Notes under the pieces: model-generated
Database searches by the model: none
The model's input: the letters and a program-made list of their open reading frames with translations, nothing else
What the model was told of the DNA's origin: nothing
Part shown: positions 33,510-45,800 of the stretch, one piece after another
Layout: every line of letters starts with the position of its first letter
How positions within the stretch are numbered: the stretch's first letter is position 1
NCBI RefSeq assembly: GCF_021869535.1
Contig: NW_026262712.1
Coordinates: 70,216,100 to 70,280,099 of the forward strand
Length of the DNA stretch: 64,000 nucleotides
From: Mytilus californianus
Lineage: Eukaryota > Mollusca > Bivalvia > Mytilida > Mytilidae
Reading direction: 5' to 3'
Made by a program: the position numbers and the translations under genes

Positions 33510-34690
33510 ATGATAAGTAATGGTGGTCTATTTTGTTTTGCCTGCAATGAAATTTGCTTTTCAAGTGGCAGCATTTTTTTCATGGTTCCTTGGTTAACGT
33601 TTTGTATTCCTAGTTCTGTCCTTTTTTCAGATAATATAAGCAATGGGTCAACTATATTTGGTGTGTGGAATGATTGTAAGATGTACATGTCTGTGTTGCA
33701 GGTTCATTTGATCTTATAAAAATAAGATGTGGTATGATTGCCTATGAGACAACTTTCCATCAAATTTCAAATGAAGTGGATGTAAGCAATTATATGCAAC
33801 TATACAGCCTTCAACAATGTGAAAAGCCCATACCGTATAGTCGGCTATGACATGAAAAATATGAAACAATTCAATTGAGAAAACTAACAGCCTAATTTAT
33901 AACAAAACTATTTATGAAAAGCAAATATGACACATGAACCAACAACAACCACTGAACTACAGGCTCCTGACTTGGGACAGACACAAATAGAATGTTGTGG
34001 GGTTAAACAAGTTTGCAGGCGCCCAACTGTCTCCCAAACCAGGGACACTGATGTATCAGCACAACATTTGAACAAACTATTAAAATCAGTTGAAAAGGGC
34101 TTAGCTCATTAGATAGATACAAAGCAGAAAGACAAGTAACAAAAACACAAACTGAACATGGCAGGGTATTTATACATTCCCACAACAAAAAAGACACAAA
34201 GTACAGATCTGAGAGTACTCACATTTACTGACAGCTTGTCCAAAGCAAATAACAAACAATAAAAAACTCCTTAACAGTCAGAGAAAAACATGACCTTGTG
34301 CAATGCCAAGATACAGGTATCTACAGATTGTAGTACCTGAATGTGCATATGTGTATAACAGTAATATTTATATAGTTTTATTTTCGTTGTTCATTGGTCA
34401 ATGTTCAGTGTGGTTTGGTTTGTTTCTTAGATAATAGGTCAACTTATTTGGTGTACGGAATAATTGTAAGATGTATATGTCCATCTGACCTCGAACTCCA
34501 TTTTAATGGTCCTTTGGTCAACATTTAGTTTTTGTGGGTAGCAATAGCTATATTTGGTGTTTGGATTGATTGTAAGGTGTGAATGTGTGTCTGGCAGGCT
34601 TCATCTGACCTTGACATATACAATGAATTTACAAGGGTCATTGATAATGTTAAGTTGATGTGATACTTGCAGTAAAACTTTTATCTTTTA
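33510..34690 (+). mobile_element. F1-related element, degraded and interrupted
   Basis: 33510-33716 and 34377-34690 match the core of the F1 element at 21060 (GGTGTGTGGAATGATTGTAA, 'GACCTTGAC', 'TTCATTGGTCAATGTT'). A retroposon lies between the halves at 33717-34376. Terminal hairpins are not recognisable. Confidence 0.5.
33717..34376 (-). mobile_element. Retroposon (~650 bp), SINE/LINE-3'-end type
   Basis: Starts with AAGATGTGGTATGATTGCC and includes 'GGCCTTCAACAATG'-like, 'AGCCCATACCG', 'CCACTGAACTACAGGCTCC' and 'GACTTGGGACAG' blocks, all shared with 49950-50560 in the opposite orientation. The AT-rich tail at the low-coordinate end suggests minus orientation. It splits an older F1 element. 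No intact ORF. Confidence 0.6.
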
Positions 34691-34734
34691 TTATAAAAAG
34701 AATCTACATCAATTCAATCATGATCAGTAAAGCA

Positions 34735-34940
34735 TTAGTTATTCATTCAATCAAGATAAGCTATCTGTGTTACAACATAAATAAAAGAAATAGACAAAGG
34801 TACAACAAAGGTAAATATAAAGTTTGAAAAAACACCCCCCAAAATGGTCCACCACTATTTAGACATAAAATTGATGTTATAAATTAGTAACATAGATTCA
34901 GAGTATGTCTTGTCTGTGACTAATTGCAAACTTTAACAAT
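34735..34940. repeat. Diverged copy of the 189-bp repeat at 39286
   Basis: Shares 'TAAATAAAAGAAA(T)GGACAAAGGTAC' and 'GATGTTATAAATT' with 39286-39664. Confidence 0.5.
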
Positions 34941-35213
34941 TGTTGACACCCTGCACTGGGGCGAAAGCACCCGCAAGTCTCATTTCCGTGACTATCGTTG
35001 TAGTGAGACTTAAAATTTATGTGACCTTGTGGCCAATTGTACTTCAAAATTGTTTACCTCTGAAAAATCATTATAATTTTGGTCAAACCAGAATGAATTC
35101 TAGTTAAGGGTTGTACTTTTTATGGATAAATGTTTAATGTCCTGCGAGTAATTTTCAACCATATTTCAAAAATGTGCTAATGTGATTAGAATATGAGTCC
35201 TGCTTTATTCAGA

Positions 35214-35335
35214 GGGGGTGGGAGGTGGGAGAAAGGGGGGCGGGAGGTGGGAGACAAAAAAAGATTCTAAAAGTGGGAGGTGGGAGATAGGGGGCGGGAT
35301 GTGGGAGAAGGGGGGCAGGAGGTGGGAGAAGGGTA
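35214..35335 (+). repeat. G-rich minisatellite, quadruplex-prone
   Basis: Imperfect units of GGGAGGTGGGAGA and GGGGGGCGGGAGG with many G3-G6 runs on the + strand. Stands out sharply from the AT-rich surroundings. Confidence 0.75.
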
Positions 35336-35584
35336 CCCCCTCTATTCAAGGCTGACACACTGAGCTGGTTTACAATAAGCAAGCTTGCAGGGAATGAAGG
35401 ATTGTAGTTGTGATGTCTATGCACTCATTTTTCACATCAACTAAAACATTGCATTCATTTCTGAATTTTCATTATTTTGCTTCATTGCTTTGTTGCCTAT
35501 ATTTGACTAAAGGTAAAAACCTGAAACTTTAGAATAAGTCAATTTTGTATCACAAATCAGCAATTCTGAGGAAAATTATTCAAA

Positions 35585-35775
35585 TACTGTGGATTCATTT
35601 ATTTTCGCGGATTGATGAACAATTGTATTTTCTTGGATATTTGATTTCATGGTTTTGCCCAAGTCTGCATACACTCCTATAGAAAATGTGTATGTTATTG
35701 AACATTTAAATTAGTAGTTCACCTTTACCCACAAAATCCATAAAAATTGGTATCCCACAAATATTAATGATTATT
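35585..35775. mobile_element. MITE-like repeat, copy 1
   Basis: Shares 'GGATATTTGATTTC', 'GTTCACCTTTACCCA' and 'AAAATTGGTATCC' with 45387-45560. The termini read CTGTGGATTCATTTATT and AATATTAATGATT, an eroded inverted pair. Confidence 0.5.
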
Positions 35776-36000
35776 ACATTGGTAGCAATGAATTACATTG
35801 ATTTCCCAGTCAAATAAAAACCGATAATTTCACATGTGAAATAAACGTGGTTATTTCACTCTCTGACGTCATACAACAATAGGCGTTGTCAAGACGTTGA
35901 TAACGTCAGATCAAAACAAATTGTGAATGCGTAGAAAAAAGATAAAGTTCCTTACATTTTCTACATTAATTTCATTAAAAAAAGCCATTTGCCAATGTAA
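35776..36000. other. Intergenic stretch with a CRE-like site
   Basis: Contains the palindromes ATTTCACATGTGAAAT (about 35827) and TGACGTCA (35864-35871, a consensus CREB/ATF site). No adjacent transcription start can be shown, so function is unproven. Confidence 0.3.
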
Positions 36001-38983
36001 CTAGAGGCTCTCAAGAGCCTGTGTCGCTCACCTGATTCTACTTTGGTTTTGGAAATCATGTAAAAATAGATTAAAATCATAACAGATACCCTAATAATGA
36101 GTGAGGCCAAATTTGGTTTAATATTGGTCCTGTAATTTAATAAAAAATCCTGGTGGCCATCTTGAACAGTAAATCGGCAACAAAGTAGCAACACTTAATC
36201 AGCACCTCATAAGAAACATTTATGCCATGTTTTGGTTTCATTCCATTCAGTGCACCTCTAGAAGAAGCATTTGTATGTATTTCCCATAGGTTCTTATGTT
36301 AAAGGAAGTCCCCCCCATTGGCGGCCATCATGAATGAAGGATCAGCTTCAAAGTAACAAAACTTAATCAGCACCTCATAAGGAACATTCATGCCATGTTT
36401 GGTTTCAATCCATTCAGTATGTGGTTCTCTAAAAGAAGACATTTGTATGTATTGTCCATAGGATCCTTTGTTAAACATTGTCCCCATCTGGCAGCCATCA
36501 TGGACGAAGGATCAGCTTCAAAGTAACAACACTTGGTCAGCACCTCAAAAGGAACATGCATGCCATGTTTGGTTTCATTCCATTCAATGGTTCTCTAAAA
36601 GAAAACATTTGTACGTATTTCTCATAGGGTCATATGTAAAACTAAGTCCTCCGCTGGCGGCCATCTTAGATTATGGATCAGCTTCATAGTAACAACACTT
36701 GGTGAGCACCTCATAAGAAACATTCATGCCATGTTTGGTTTCATTCCATTCAGTGGTTCTCTAAAAGAAGACATTTGTATGTATTTCCCATAGGGTCCTA
36801 TGTTAAACTAAGTCCCCCGCTGGCTGCCATCTTGGATGATGGATCAGCTTCAAAGTAACAACACTTGGTCAGCACCTCATAAGGAACATTCTTGCCATGT
36901 TTGGTTTCATTCCATTCAGTGGTTCTCTAAAAGAAGATATTTGTATGTATTTCCCATAGGGTCCTATGTTAAACTAAGTCCCCTGCTGGCAGCCATCTTG
37001 GATTATGGATCAGCTTCATAGTAACAACACTTGGTCAGCACCTCATAAGGAACATTCATGCCATGTTTGCTTTTATTCCATTCAGTGGTTCTCTAAAAGA
37101 AGATATTTGTATGTATTTCCCATAGGGTCCTATGTTAAACTAAGTCCCCCGCTGGCAGCCATCTTGGATTATGGATCGGCTTCAAAGTAACAACACTCGG
37201 TCAGCACCTCATAAGAAACATTCATGCCATGTTTGGTTTCATTCCTTTCAGTGGTTCTCTAAAAGAAGACATTTGTATGCATTTCCCATAGGGTCCTATG
37301 TTAAACTAAGTCCCCCGCTGGCGGCCATCTTGGATGATGGATCCGCTACAAAGTAACAACACTCGGTCAGCACCTCATAAGAAACATTCATGCCATGTTT
37401 GGTTTTATTCCATTCAGTGGTTCTCTAAAAGAAGACAGTTGTATGTATTTCCCATAGGGTCCCATGTTAAACTAAGTCCCCCGATGGCAGCCATCTTGGA
37501 TTATGGATCGGCTTCAAAGTAACAACACTCGGTCAGCACCTCATAAGGAACATTCATGCCATGTTTGGTTTCATTCCATTCAGTGGTTCTCTAAAAGAAG
37601 ACATTTGTATGTATTTCTCATAGGGTCCCATGTTAAACTAAGTCCCCTGCAGGCGGCCATCTTGGATTATGGATCGGCTTTAAAGTAACAACACTCGGTC
37701 AGCACCTCATAAGAAACATTCATGCCATGTTTGGTTTCATTCCATTCAGTGGTTCTCTAAAAGAAGACATTTGTATGTATTTCCCATAGGGTCCCATGTT
37801 AAACTAAGTCCCCCGCTGGCGGCAATCTTGAGTTATGGATCGACTTCAATGTAACAACACTCGGTCAGCACCTCATAAGGAACATTCATACCATGTTTGG
37901 TTTCATTCCATTCAGTGGTTCTCTAAAAGAAGACATTTGTACGTATTTCCCATAGGGTCCTATGTTAAACTAAGTCCCCCGCTGGCGGCCATCTTGGATT
38001 ATGGATCGGCTTCAAAGTAACAACACTCAGTCAGCACCTCATAAGAAACATTCATGCCATGTTTGGTTTCATTCCATTCAGTGGTTCTCTAAAAGAAGAC
38101 ATTTGTATGCATTTCCCATAGGGTCCTATGTTAAACTAAGTCCCCCGCTGGCGGCCATCTTGGATGATGGATCCGCTACAAAGTAACAACACTTGGTCAG
38201 CACCTCATAAGAAACATTCATGCCATGTTTGGTTTCATTCCATTCAGTGGTTCTCTAAAAGAAGACATTTGTATGCATTTCCCATAGGGTCCTATGTTAA
38301 ACTAAGTCCCCCGCTGGCGGACATCTTGGATGATGGATCCGCTACAAAGTAACAACACTTGGTCAGCACCTCATAAGGAACATTCATGCCATGTTTGGTT
38401 TCATTCCATTCAGTGGTTCTCTAAAAAAAGACATTTGTATGCATTTCCCATAGAGTCCTATGTTAAACTAAGTCCCCTGCTGGCGGCCTTCTTGGATGAT
38501 GGATCCGCTTCAAAGTAACAACACTTGGTCAGCACCTCATAAGAAACATTCATGCCATGTTTGGTTTCATTCCATTCAGTGGTTCTCTAAAAGAAGACAT
38601 TTGTATGCATTTCCCATAGGGTCCTATGTTAAACTAAGTCCCCCGCTGGCGGCCATCTTGGATGATGGATCAGCTACAAAGTAACAACACTTGGTCAGCA
38701 CCTCATAAGGAACATTCATGCCATGTTTGGTTTCATTCCATTCAGTGGTTCTCTAAAAGAAGACATTTGTATGCATTTCCCATAGGGTCCTATGTTAAAC
38801 TAAGTCCCCCGCTGGCGGCCATCTTGGATGATGGATCCGCTACAAGGTAACAACACTTGGTCAGCACCTCATAAGGAACATTCATGCCATGTTTGGTTTC
38901 ATTCCATTCAGTGGTTCTCTAGAAGAAGTTCAAAATGTAAAAAGTTAACGCCGACGACGGACGACGGGCCAGGTGAGCTAATA
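36001..38983 (-). mobile_element. F5-family Helitron-like element with 166-bp tandem core
   Basis: Read on the minus strand, the 5' end is TTAGCTCACCTGGCCCGTCG with a CGTCGTCCGTCGTCGG patch (38945-38982). The 3' end is CAGGTGAGCGACAC followed by the AGGCTCTTGAGAGCCT hairpin (36005-36020). Between them are about 16 head-to-tail units of 166 bp (roughly 36190-38935), each with 'AACACTTGGTCAGCACCTCA' and 'CATGCCATGTTTGGTTTCAT'. Many units encode the same spurious 61-62 residue ORF because 166 shifts frame and each unit has its own ATG and stop. Resembles the bivalve 'pearl'-type elements with ~160-bp cores. That comparison is from general knowledge. Confidence 0.7.
36190..38935. repeat. 166-bp satellite-like tandem array, ~16 copies
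   Basis: Successive units start 166 bp apart (for example 'ATGATGGATC' at 38164, 38330, 38496, 38662, 38828). Right-hand units are more uniform than left-hand ones, so homogenisation or expansion has been more recent toward the right. Confidence 0.9.
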
Positions 38984-38987
38984 AAAA

Positions 38988-39145
38988 GAATAACTAATCA
39001 AAGAATTCAAATATCGAAAAATATTCAACTCGTGACCGAACAACACTGATAATTAACTCATGCGATACACGCATTTTTGAATTAATGTGTTGTTCGGTCA
39101 CTCGTTGAATATTTTTCTCTATTTGAATTCTTCGATTAGTTATTC
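38988..39145. repeat. Long foldback repeat (58-bp arms)
   Basis: 38988-39045 pairs with 39088-39145 with five mismatches in 58. Arms start GAATAACTAATC and contain 'GTGACCGAACAACA'. The loop is 42 bp. It abuts the 5' end of the F5 element within about 5 bp. Confidence 0.85.
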
Positions 39146-39285
39146 TATAAATACACAGTAGTTATATAATTATATTGGTTGTCCTTTCGACATTGAAAAT
39201 TTTTTCAGAACATTGCAAGTAACACTCCTGCTAGATTTATTCACATAAAGTGCAATAATCCTCTAATTCTGTGGTGAACAATGAT

Positions 39286-39664
39286 CAACTTTGACTGCCC
39301 ATGTGTAACCATAGCTATCTGTGTTGCAACCTAAATAAAAGAAATGGACAAAGGTACTGCCTTAAATATAAAGTTTAAAAAACACCAAAACTTCCAACAC
39401 AAAACAAAATAAAAATTCAGAGACAGAAAATGGTGCCCCACTATTTCGACTGAAAATAGATGTTATAAATTGGATAGCTTTGACTGCCCATGCATAACCA
39501 TAGCTATCTGTATTGCAACCTAAATAAAAGAAATGGACAAAGGTACTGCCATAAATATAAAGTTTAAAAAACACCAAAACTTCCAACACAAAACAAAAAA
39601 AAAATTCAGAGACAGAAAATGGTGCCCCACTATTTCGACTGAAAATAGATGTGTTATAAATTGG
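39286..39664 (+). repeat. Tandem duplication, 189-bp period
   Basis: 39286-39470 and 39476-39664 are near-identical ('GACTGCCCATG', 'CACCAAAACTTCCAACACAA', 'ATGGTGCCCCACTATTTCGA'). A third, diverged copy is at 34735. The minus-strand ORF across it is only the repeat read twice. Confidence 0.8.
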
Positions 39665-39669
39665 GAGCA

Positions 39670-42600
39670 GAAGTAAGTTTGGTATAAGACTCAAACACAT
39701 TAACTTGATATCTTGCAAGGGGCATTTATACTGGAATATACAAATTAACATCAGAAATCAGCTAAACATATGGAAGCACAGCAAACAAAAGTCTGAACAA
39801 GTAAAATTTAAATTGCATTCAAGTCCAAGGGCCATAATTCTGTCAAAAGACAATTGTAACAAAATTCATACTCCATCCCAAACGAATCGAATACAACAAA
39901 AACTGGGCCATTATCTGAAAGATTAAGAAAAATAGTAGGAACAACCGACATGTTTCAAAATGACAGAATGATGGAAATGGGTAAAATTACATGCTATGAT
40001 TTGGGCAGTGTAGGCAGTGGTGTTAAGCACAATCAATCAATCATAAAACAGCCCTTCTAGGTATGTGGAACTGTTAGGTGATACTCACTTATACAATGGT
40101 ATTCTTTATAAAGGCATCTATTTTTCTTCACAGATTCAATCTAAAAAGAGCTTTTTATTGAGTCCTAATGTTTTAATGAAGTTGGAAATCCTGTTTATCA
40201 ACAACCTGATAGACTGAGTGACAGAACACAACAGAGATTATTATTTTATTCACCATTTATTGCATGTATAATGAACGAAACATACATCAAACTTAACAAA
40301 ATATAGAACAAATAAAACACACAACTGTTTTAATGGTCATTAACTTACAGTACTGGATTCTATACACATGAACATATATTTATTGTAGTAGTTCTATACA
40401 CAAACTGATATACTTTGAATAAAAAAATGTATAGTAGTGTAAGGAGTGGACTTGCAACACGAGATCTACCATTTGTATTGCCAAAAACTTAGTTAATAAA
40501 TCCCCACAAGATATAGTAGTACATGTTATTGAAGCAGGTATACCTCCCTTTAGTTAAATAGCTGTCAATGAATAATTTCAAATATTGGGGAAAGAAGGTA
40601 GTGGGTCTCATTGGGGTCTAAGTGTGATGCGGGATTGGCTGATTTTTTGTAAGCGTGACACGTGAAAGTCACATTATTTTGCGTGAAAACTAGAAAAGAA
40701 AACGGGCAGGACATGTGAAATTTCAATCACTATTCATACAATGATAAGCAGGATACAGGATTCTTACAAAACAATAAGCGGGATACGGGATTCTTACAAA
40801 ACAATAAGCAGGATCCGGGATCAATTGTACTTGCAGGTTTTAATAATTCATATAAGTGTAAAGCTTTATATACTTTCAGGGGCACATAATCCAACACTGA
40901 TAATTAATGACTAAGAAAGTTCATGAAATAGTTAAACCCTACATGGCGGGAATCAAAAATATAAGGTCTACTGGCTAGTGTCTGCCTAGTTTACCATGCC
41001 AAAAATTGGCAAGACCCCTAAAAAAAACTTAACTATAAGTACAATATTGTATTATGTACATTTCTAAATACTTTGGTTGAGCATAAAAGTACTGGCGATA
41101 AAGACGTTTATGTAGTTGATACAGTGTTTTTGTGAACAATTTTATCAACATTTTCAGATTCAACTGCACTAAATATTTAAAGTTCTAAAAACAAAAAAAA
41201 CTGGCAAAAAAATAATTACGTTACAATAAATGCAATAGTATCCCACTTAAGCAAGTCTGTTATTGCAAAGGAAATAAAACATTTCCCCAGTTTGAGTAGC
41301 TTTACCTGTGTCGATAAATTTTTGGTCAATGAAGAATTATACAACAGGTATTGTTCTCAGTGGAGTTTATTCAATGGGCCCTTTAAATTTCTCCTAACAT
41401 ATTTTTAATCTGTTCAATATAAACACTGATTTAATCATAAAAAGTTTATTTCTGACAAATTTTTCAACAGTGTTCCTATTGAAATTTGCAGTTTTTTTTG
41501 TGTTTGTTTACTCGTAGAATAAATTTAAGAAGGCCTTAATTTAATCATTATCATTTTCTAGTTTTTATTTCTCGAACACACACAAAAAAAAAAAAAAAAT
41601 ACATAAAGACAACATCATATGCAGTTTTGTGAGTTGATTCATGAATTTGCATCTACTTAGAAGATAATCTTTTTCTTCAGGTAAATTATCAATGAGTGAT
41701 GGATTTTCTCTTAGAAGAAATTCAAAGGTTCCTCAGAGAACAACAGCTATTGTATTTAATCAATGAGACAAGTGAACTTATAAAATTTAAATCGAGAGGT
41801 AAACTGCAAATGATTCTGTGGAAAGGTTTATTTCTTTCACAATAAGTAGTTACAAAAACAAATTTAAAGAAGAAACAGATAAATTCTTTGGCACATTAAG
41901 ATTTTTTTTATGAAATAAATTACCATATTATCAATTGTTTAAATCTATTTTTTAATTTATTCAATATTTAAAATAGTAAGATTTCTCATTTTTTCAAGTA
42001 CATGTATATCATGATTTTGCAAATTGTTACATCTTGTACACATATGTGTCAGAGGTTAAAAAAGCATTTGAATCTTGAATCTAATAACTTGCTCTGTTTC
42101 AACATGGCAGCAATGTTAGATAGTATAAAAATATGATGTTTTGTCAAAAAATGCATAATAATTTTACACAATTCTACTCTCAAATGTTTCACAATAAGTC
42201 AATGTAAATGCCCTTAATTCCTTTCTTTGTCTGATTTTGAGACATGCATCAAAGTTGGCTATAACACACAATTTTTTCAACTAGAGATCTATTTTCCAAA
42301 AAAAAATAATTTGACAAGTCACAACATTATGTCTATATGTAAATGATAACTGTGAGATGGAAATATCATGATTAATTGTTTTCTATAATTTCATAATTAA
42401 CAATTCAAATGTGCATGTGTTTATCTTGAACTAATTCTAACTAATGGACTTAATAACAATTCTTAGTATGTTGGTATTAAAGTCCTAGAGAAATCAAGAA
42501 AAATCATTTGTCCTTATGAGGCTTATCAACAATGATTTATAGCTTTTTGATGTAAAGCAGTCATTTCTAACAATATTATAAAAATTCCTGTAAGTAATCA

Positions 42601-42773
42601 CAACTGTCATGTATATGTGTATTGAATGGCTGAAAAATAAATTGGCAGTCATATCCATCTAAGGTTCAAGTTGAAGAATGTAATGTAATCCAAACTGTAT
42701 TTCATGTTGGAGATCTCTGATTCCAATCCAATTTACAACAAGATGACAGCTTTACTGTTAAGATGAGAGAAGT
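39670..42773. other. Intergenic DNA and LIN9 3' UTR, no other gene seen
   Basis: AT-rich, no coding exon recognised on either strand. It must contain the LIN9 3' UTR. A minus-strand AATAAA (plus TTTATT) at 41827-41832 is one of several candidate poly(A) signals. Three short 'CAATAAGC(A/G)GGAT' repeats lie near 40740-40815. Confidence 0.4.
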
Positions 42774-42879
42774 TCAAAGGTTGAGTTTACTTGTAGCAGC
42801 AAAGGCATGAAGATTTCCCATCTGACTAAGTCCACTCTGTATATGATTGATATGTATCTCTACATTGTTCTTAAAGGCA
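42774..42879 (-). CDS. LIN9: LIN9 terminal exon
   Basis: Acceptor TTCTATTGCAG. Completes an Asn codon, then AFKNNVEIHINHIQSGLSQM, GNLHAFAATSKLNL and TGA. Nearly identical to the vertebrate LIN9 C-terminus. Confidence 0.95.
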
Positions 42880-45800
42880 CTGCAATAGAAAAAATATACA
42901 TTATTTTTTGAAAAGTTAAATCATATGTGAGTCAGACATACTTTGCGAAATTTTTGTTCAATCTGATAAAACTTTGTTTTTCTTCATTCTCTTGAATCAA
43001 CATCTGAGGTTTAATTAATACCATAAAACATGAATGATCTGTGCAATAAAATAATTGAAACATAAAGTATTGCATTCATGAGACGCTTTGTCAAATTTTG
43101 TAATCCAAATACATATATGTTAAATGCTGAAGAAGGTACTGTAGATTTTTTTTGTCTAACAAATGACAGACAATGGATAAAACAAATTTAATTATTAAAC
43201 CTGCTACTTTAAAGACAATGGTAGGAACTTTGATAAGCAATTTAAGTTCAATACTCAGATAAAAAAGACAATATATTGAATATACTCACTTAATACTGTT
43301 ACCATCCAGCTTGCCTTTAATATCAAGTAGTGTGTCTTGCAATGATTTGAATTCAAATGAGTTAAATTCTGTTTCTGAAAATGTCTGAAACAAAAAAAGA
43401 TACTTACAAAATGCAGTGTGTAAAAATATATTATTTTTTTTCAATACTTTTTCTTTTAAAACTAATGCATGCCTAAGTTGTCTTGTTTTTCTTTCTTCTA
43501 AATAACAGAAGCATTATCCTTTAACAGCAAAAGTTTCACTAGGTCAACAGTGATATGATATAAAAAGCAATGACAATAAAATATAAAATGGTGAAGATCT
43601 CTTTCCTACAGAGTCAACCATCATCCATTGAGAGCAAGCGTAACTGTGTCTGGTTTGTTTTCTGTAACTGGAGACACCATCTCAACTAATTATTAGCTAT
43701 ATGTTAATTAAATATATTGGTTATCATTGATATGACCTTGGACAGATAAGCAAACAAATATATACCGTAGAAAGGCTTGTATAGTTCGCACTGGTACATA
43801 GTCCGCACCCCCTTCTCCCCGCGAAATTTTAGGTAAAAAAACTTTTTGTAACTGTTAGAAAAGGTCTAATGAAACTCCGGTAATTTCAAATCTGTGCGGT
43901 CGTTTGCGGCATTTTCTTGGAAAAACCTGTTTTCCATCATCAAACAGAAGCTGAAACTGCTTGTAGATGATTCTAGAACGCTTCATGATTGTTAAAATAA
44001 GTTTAATTCACTTAAAAAACAATTTAGAAACTTGTGTATGTTTAAACAGGAAGTTTAAAAAGCATGTGTAAAAGAAGAAATTAACTGGTGAGAGTCGAAA
44101 TCCCTACATAACAGATATCACTATAATACGACTGAAAGTAAAACAGTTCCATCCTTTTGTAAAACAGTCTTTAATATATCTATCACATTAATGTTTGAAG
44201 GGTCTTAAGCTAATACAAACCATATTAGTCAGTATGAAACACCAAAACGGAACGAACAATAACCGATTTCGTTTTGTAGTTTACAAATTCTAAGCTGGTT
44301 TACGGTTGTCTTTTTCACTATGTTTGTATCGTTTCAATCGAGCAGATACCAGTTTATTTCAACCAATGCATTGAAAAGAAACGAGAAATTTGTAATGAAA
44401 GGTTTAGTTTTTATATTTATCAGTATTAATTTGATATTGAATAGAAATAACTTATTAATATGGATGAGTTAAAATTATTAGTTTGAAAAATGATAAGAGC
44501 GCCCTCTACAATAGAAATAACAAAGATGGCGGAACGTAAACAAACCACCTCGACTGCGAAATTGAAATTTTTCTCTTATTTCTTGCTTATTGTACTCTAT
44601 AGTCCGCACCCCGTCTGGAAGGTCCAATTTTGGAGAATAAAACCGCGGACTATACAAGCCTTTCTACGGTATGTGTTACTTGTAATTTATTTATTGAAGA
44701 ATCAATGCATTTTCTTTGAAGTTTTGATTTCAATTGAAAAGATGTCAGTTCTTATACAATTTGCATGTAAATTAACCAAAAGTAGATTCAATGAAACTGC
44801 AAGAGCAAGATTCCCCACTAAAGTGGTGGTCTGGAGCAATCGGTGCAATAGAGAAAAATGACCTGGACAACTACCTTAGATCACCCACAGTTTTAAGTGA
44901 GGATAGCATTTTTCTGTCTCTTTTTCAGCAGTGTTTTGTAGACCACTGTTATTTTGTCCTTTTTCTTTGACTTGATTTTTATTGCCTCTTTTTTTAATAC
45001 AAGGAAGTTCCTTCTTTCACTGGTGAAATACTAAATATTACATGCAGACTTACTTGTACTTGTAACATGAGAGAGGTGAGACTAGAAATGAGATCGATGA
45101 CTTTGTGATTCTTTGTCTTTTTACTGTGGAACATATTCTGCAAATAAATGTTAAAAGTATTGTCAATAGCTAAAACACAGATAATACATCACACAATAAG
45201 TGTATACCGACAATGGTTCTAACCTTTTTCATTAAAAAGTTGTTATTCATTTTTTTGTCCTCTTATGGAAGCAGTAACCATTAAATGCTGATAATAAAAC
45301 TAAAATATTAACATCAATAACTATGCTGCAAATTAAAATAAAACAATCAAAAGTATATTTGAGAATTTATGATTAGCACACATGTACTGCGGATTCATAT
45401 ATTTTCTTGGGTACCAATTTTAGCGGATATTTGATTTCGTGCTTTTACCAAAAGTCTACATAAAAGCCTGTAGAAATTTTGAACATATAAATTTGTGGTT
45501 CACCTTTACCCATGAAATCCCCCAAAAATTGGTATCCAACAAATAATAATGAATCCAGGGTACTTCAGATAAGCATGGTTCAAACTAGATGTTACATGTT
45601 TTGAAAAAGGTAATAGGGTTTTCTTTAAAATATACATATCTTGTTGTGTCAGAGATTATCTACAAACCTGACTGATTCTATCAACCATTTCCTCAGCCTG
45701 TTCGTCACATCGTTTTCTGATTTCTGATGGCTGATCAAATGGTGTTAATCCTTGCTCTGGTGCTAACTGAAAGACAATAGCATGTTCACATGAACAAAAC

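Noticed and set aside
35864..35871. CRE-like TGACGTCA as a promoter element
   Set aside because: The motif is exact but there is no nearby gene start. Kept only as a note in the gap entry.
36190..38935. Possible CRISPR array
   Set aside because: Units are 166 bp, head-to-tail with no unique spacers, in an animal genome.
36468..39049. Series of 61-73 residue ORFs 'MDRLQSNNTRSAPHK'
   Set aside because: The same ORF recurs once per 166-bp unit and is a by-product of the tandem array.
39362..39751. 129-residue minus ORF
   Set aside because: It is the 189-bp tandem repeat read twice.
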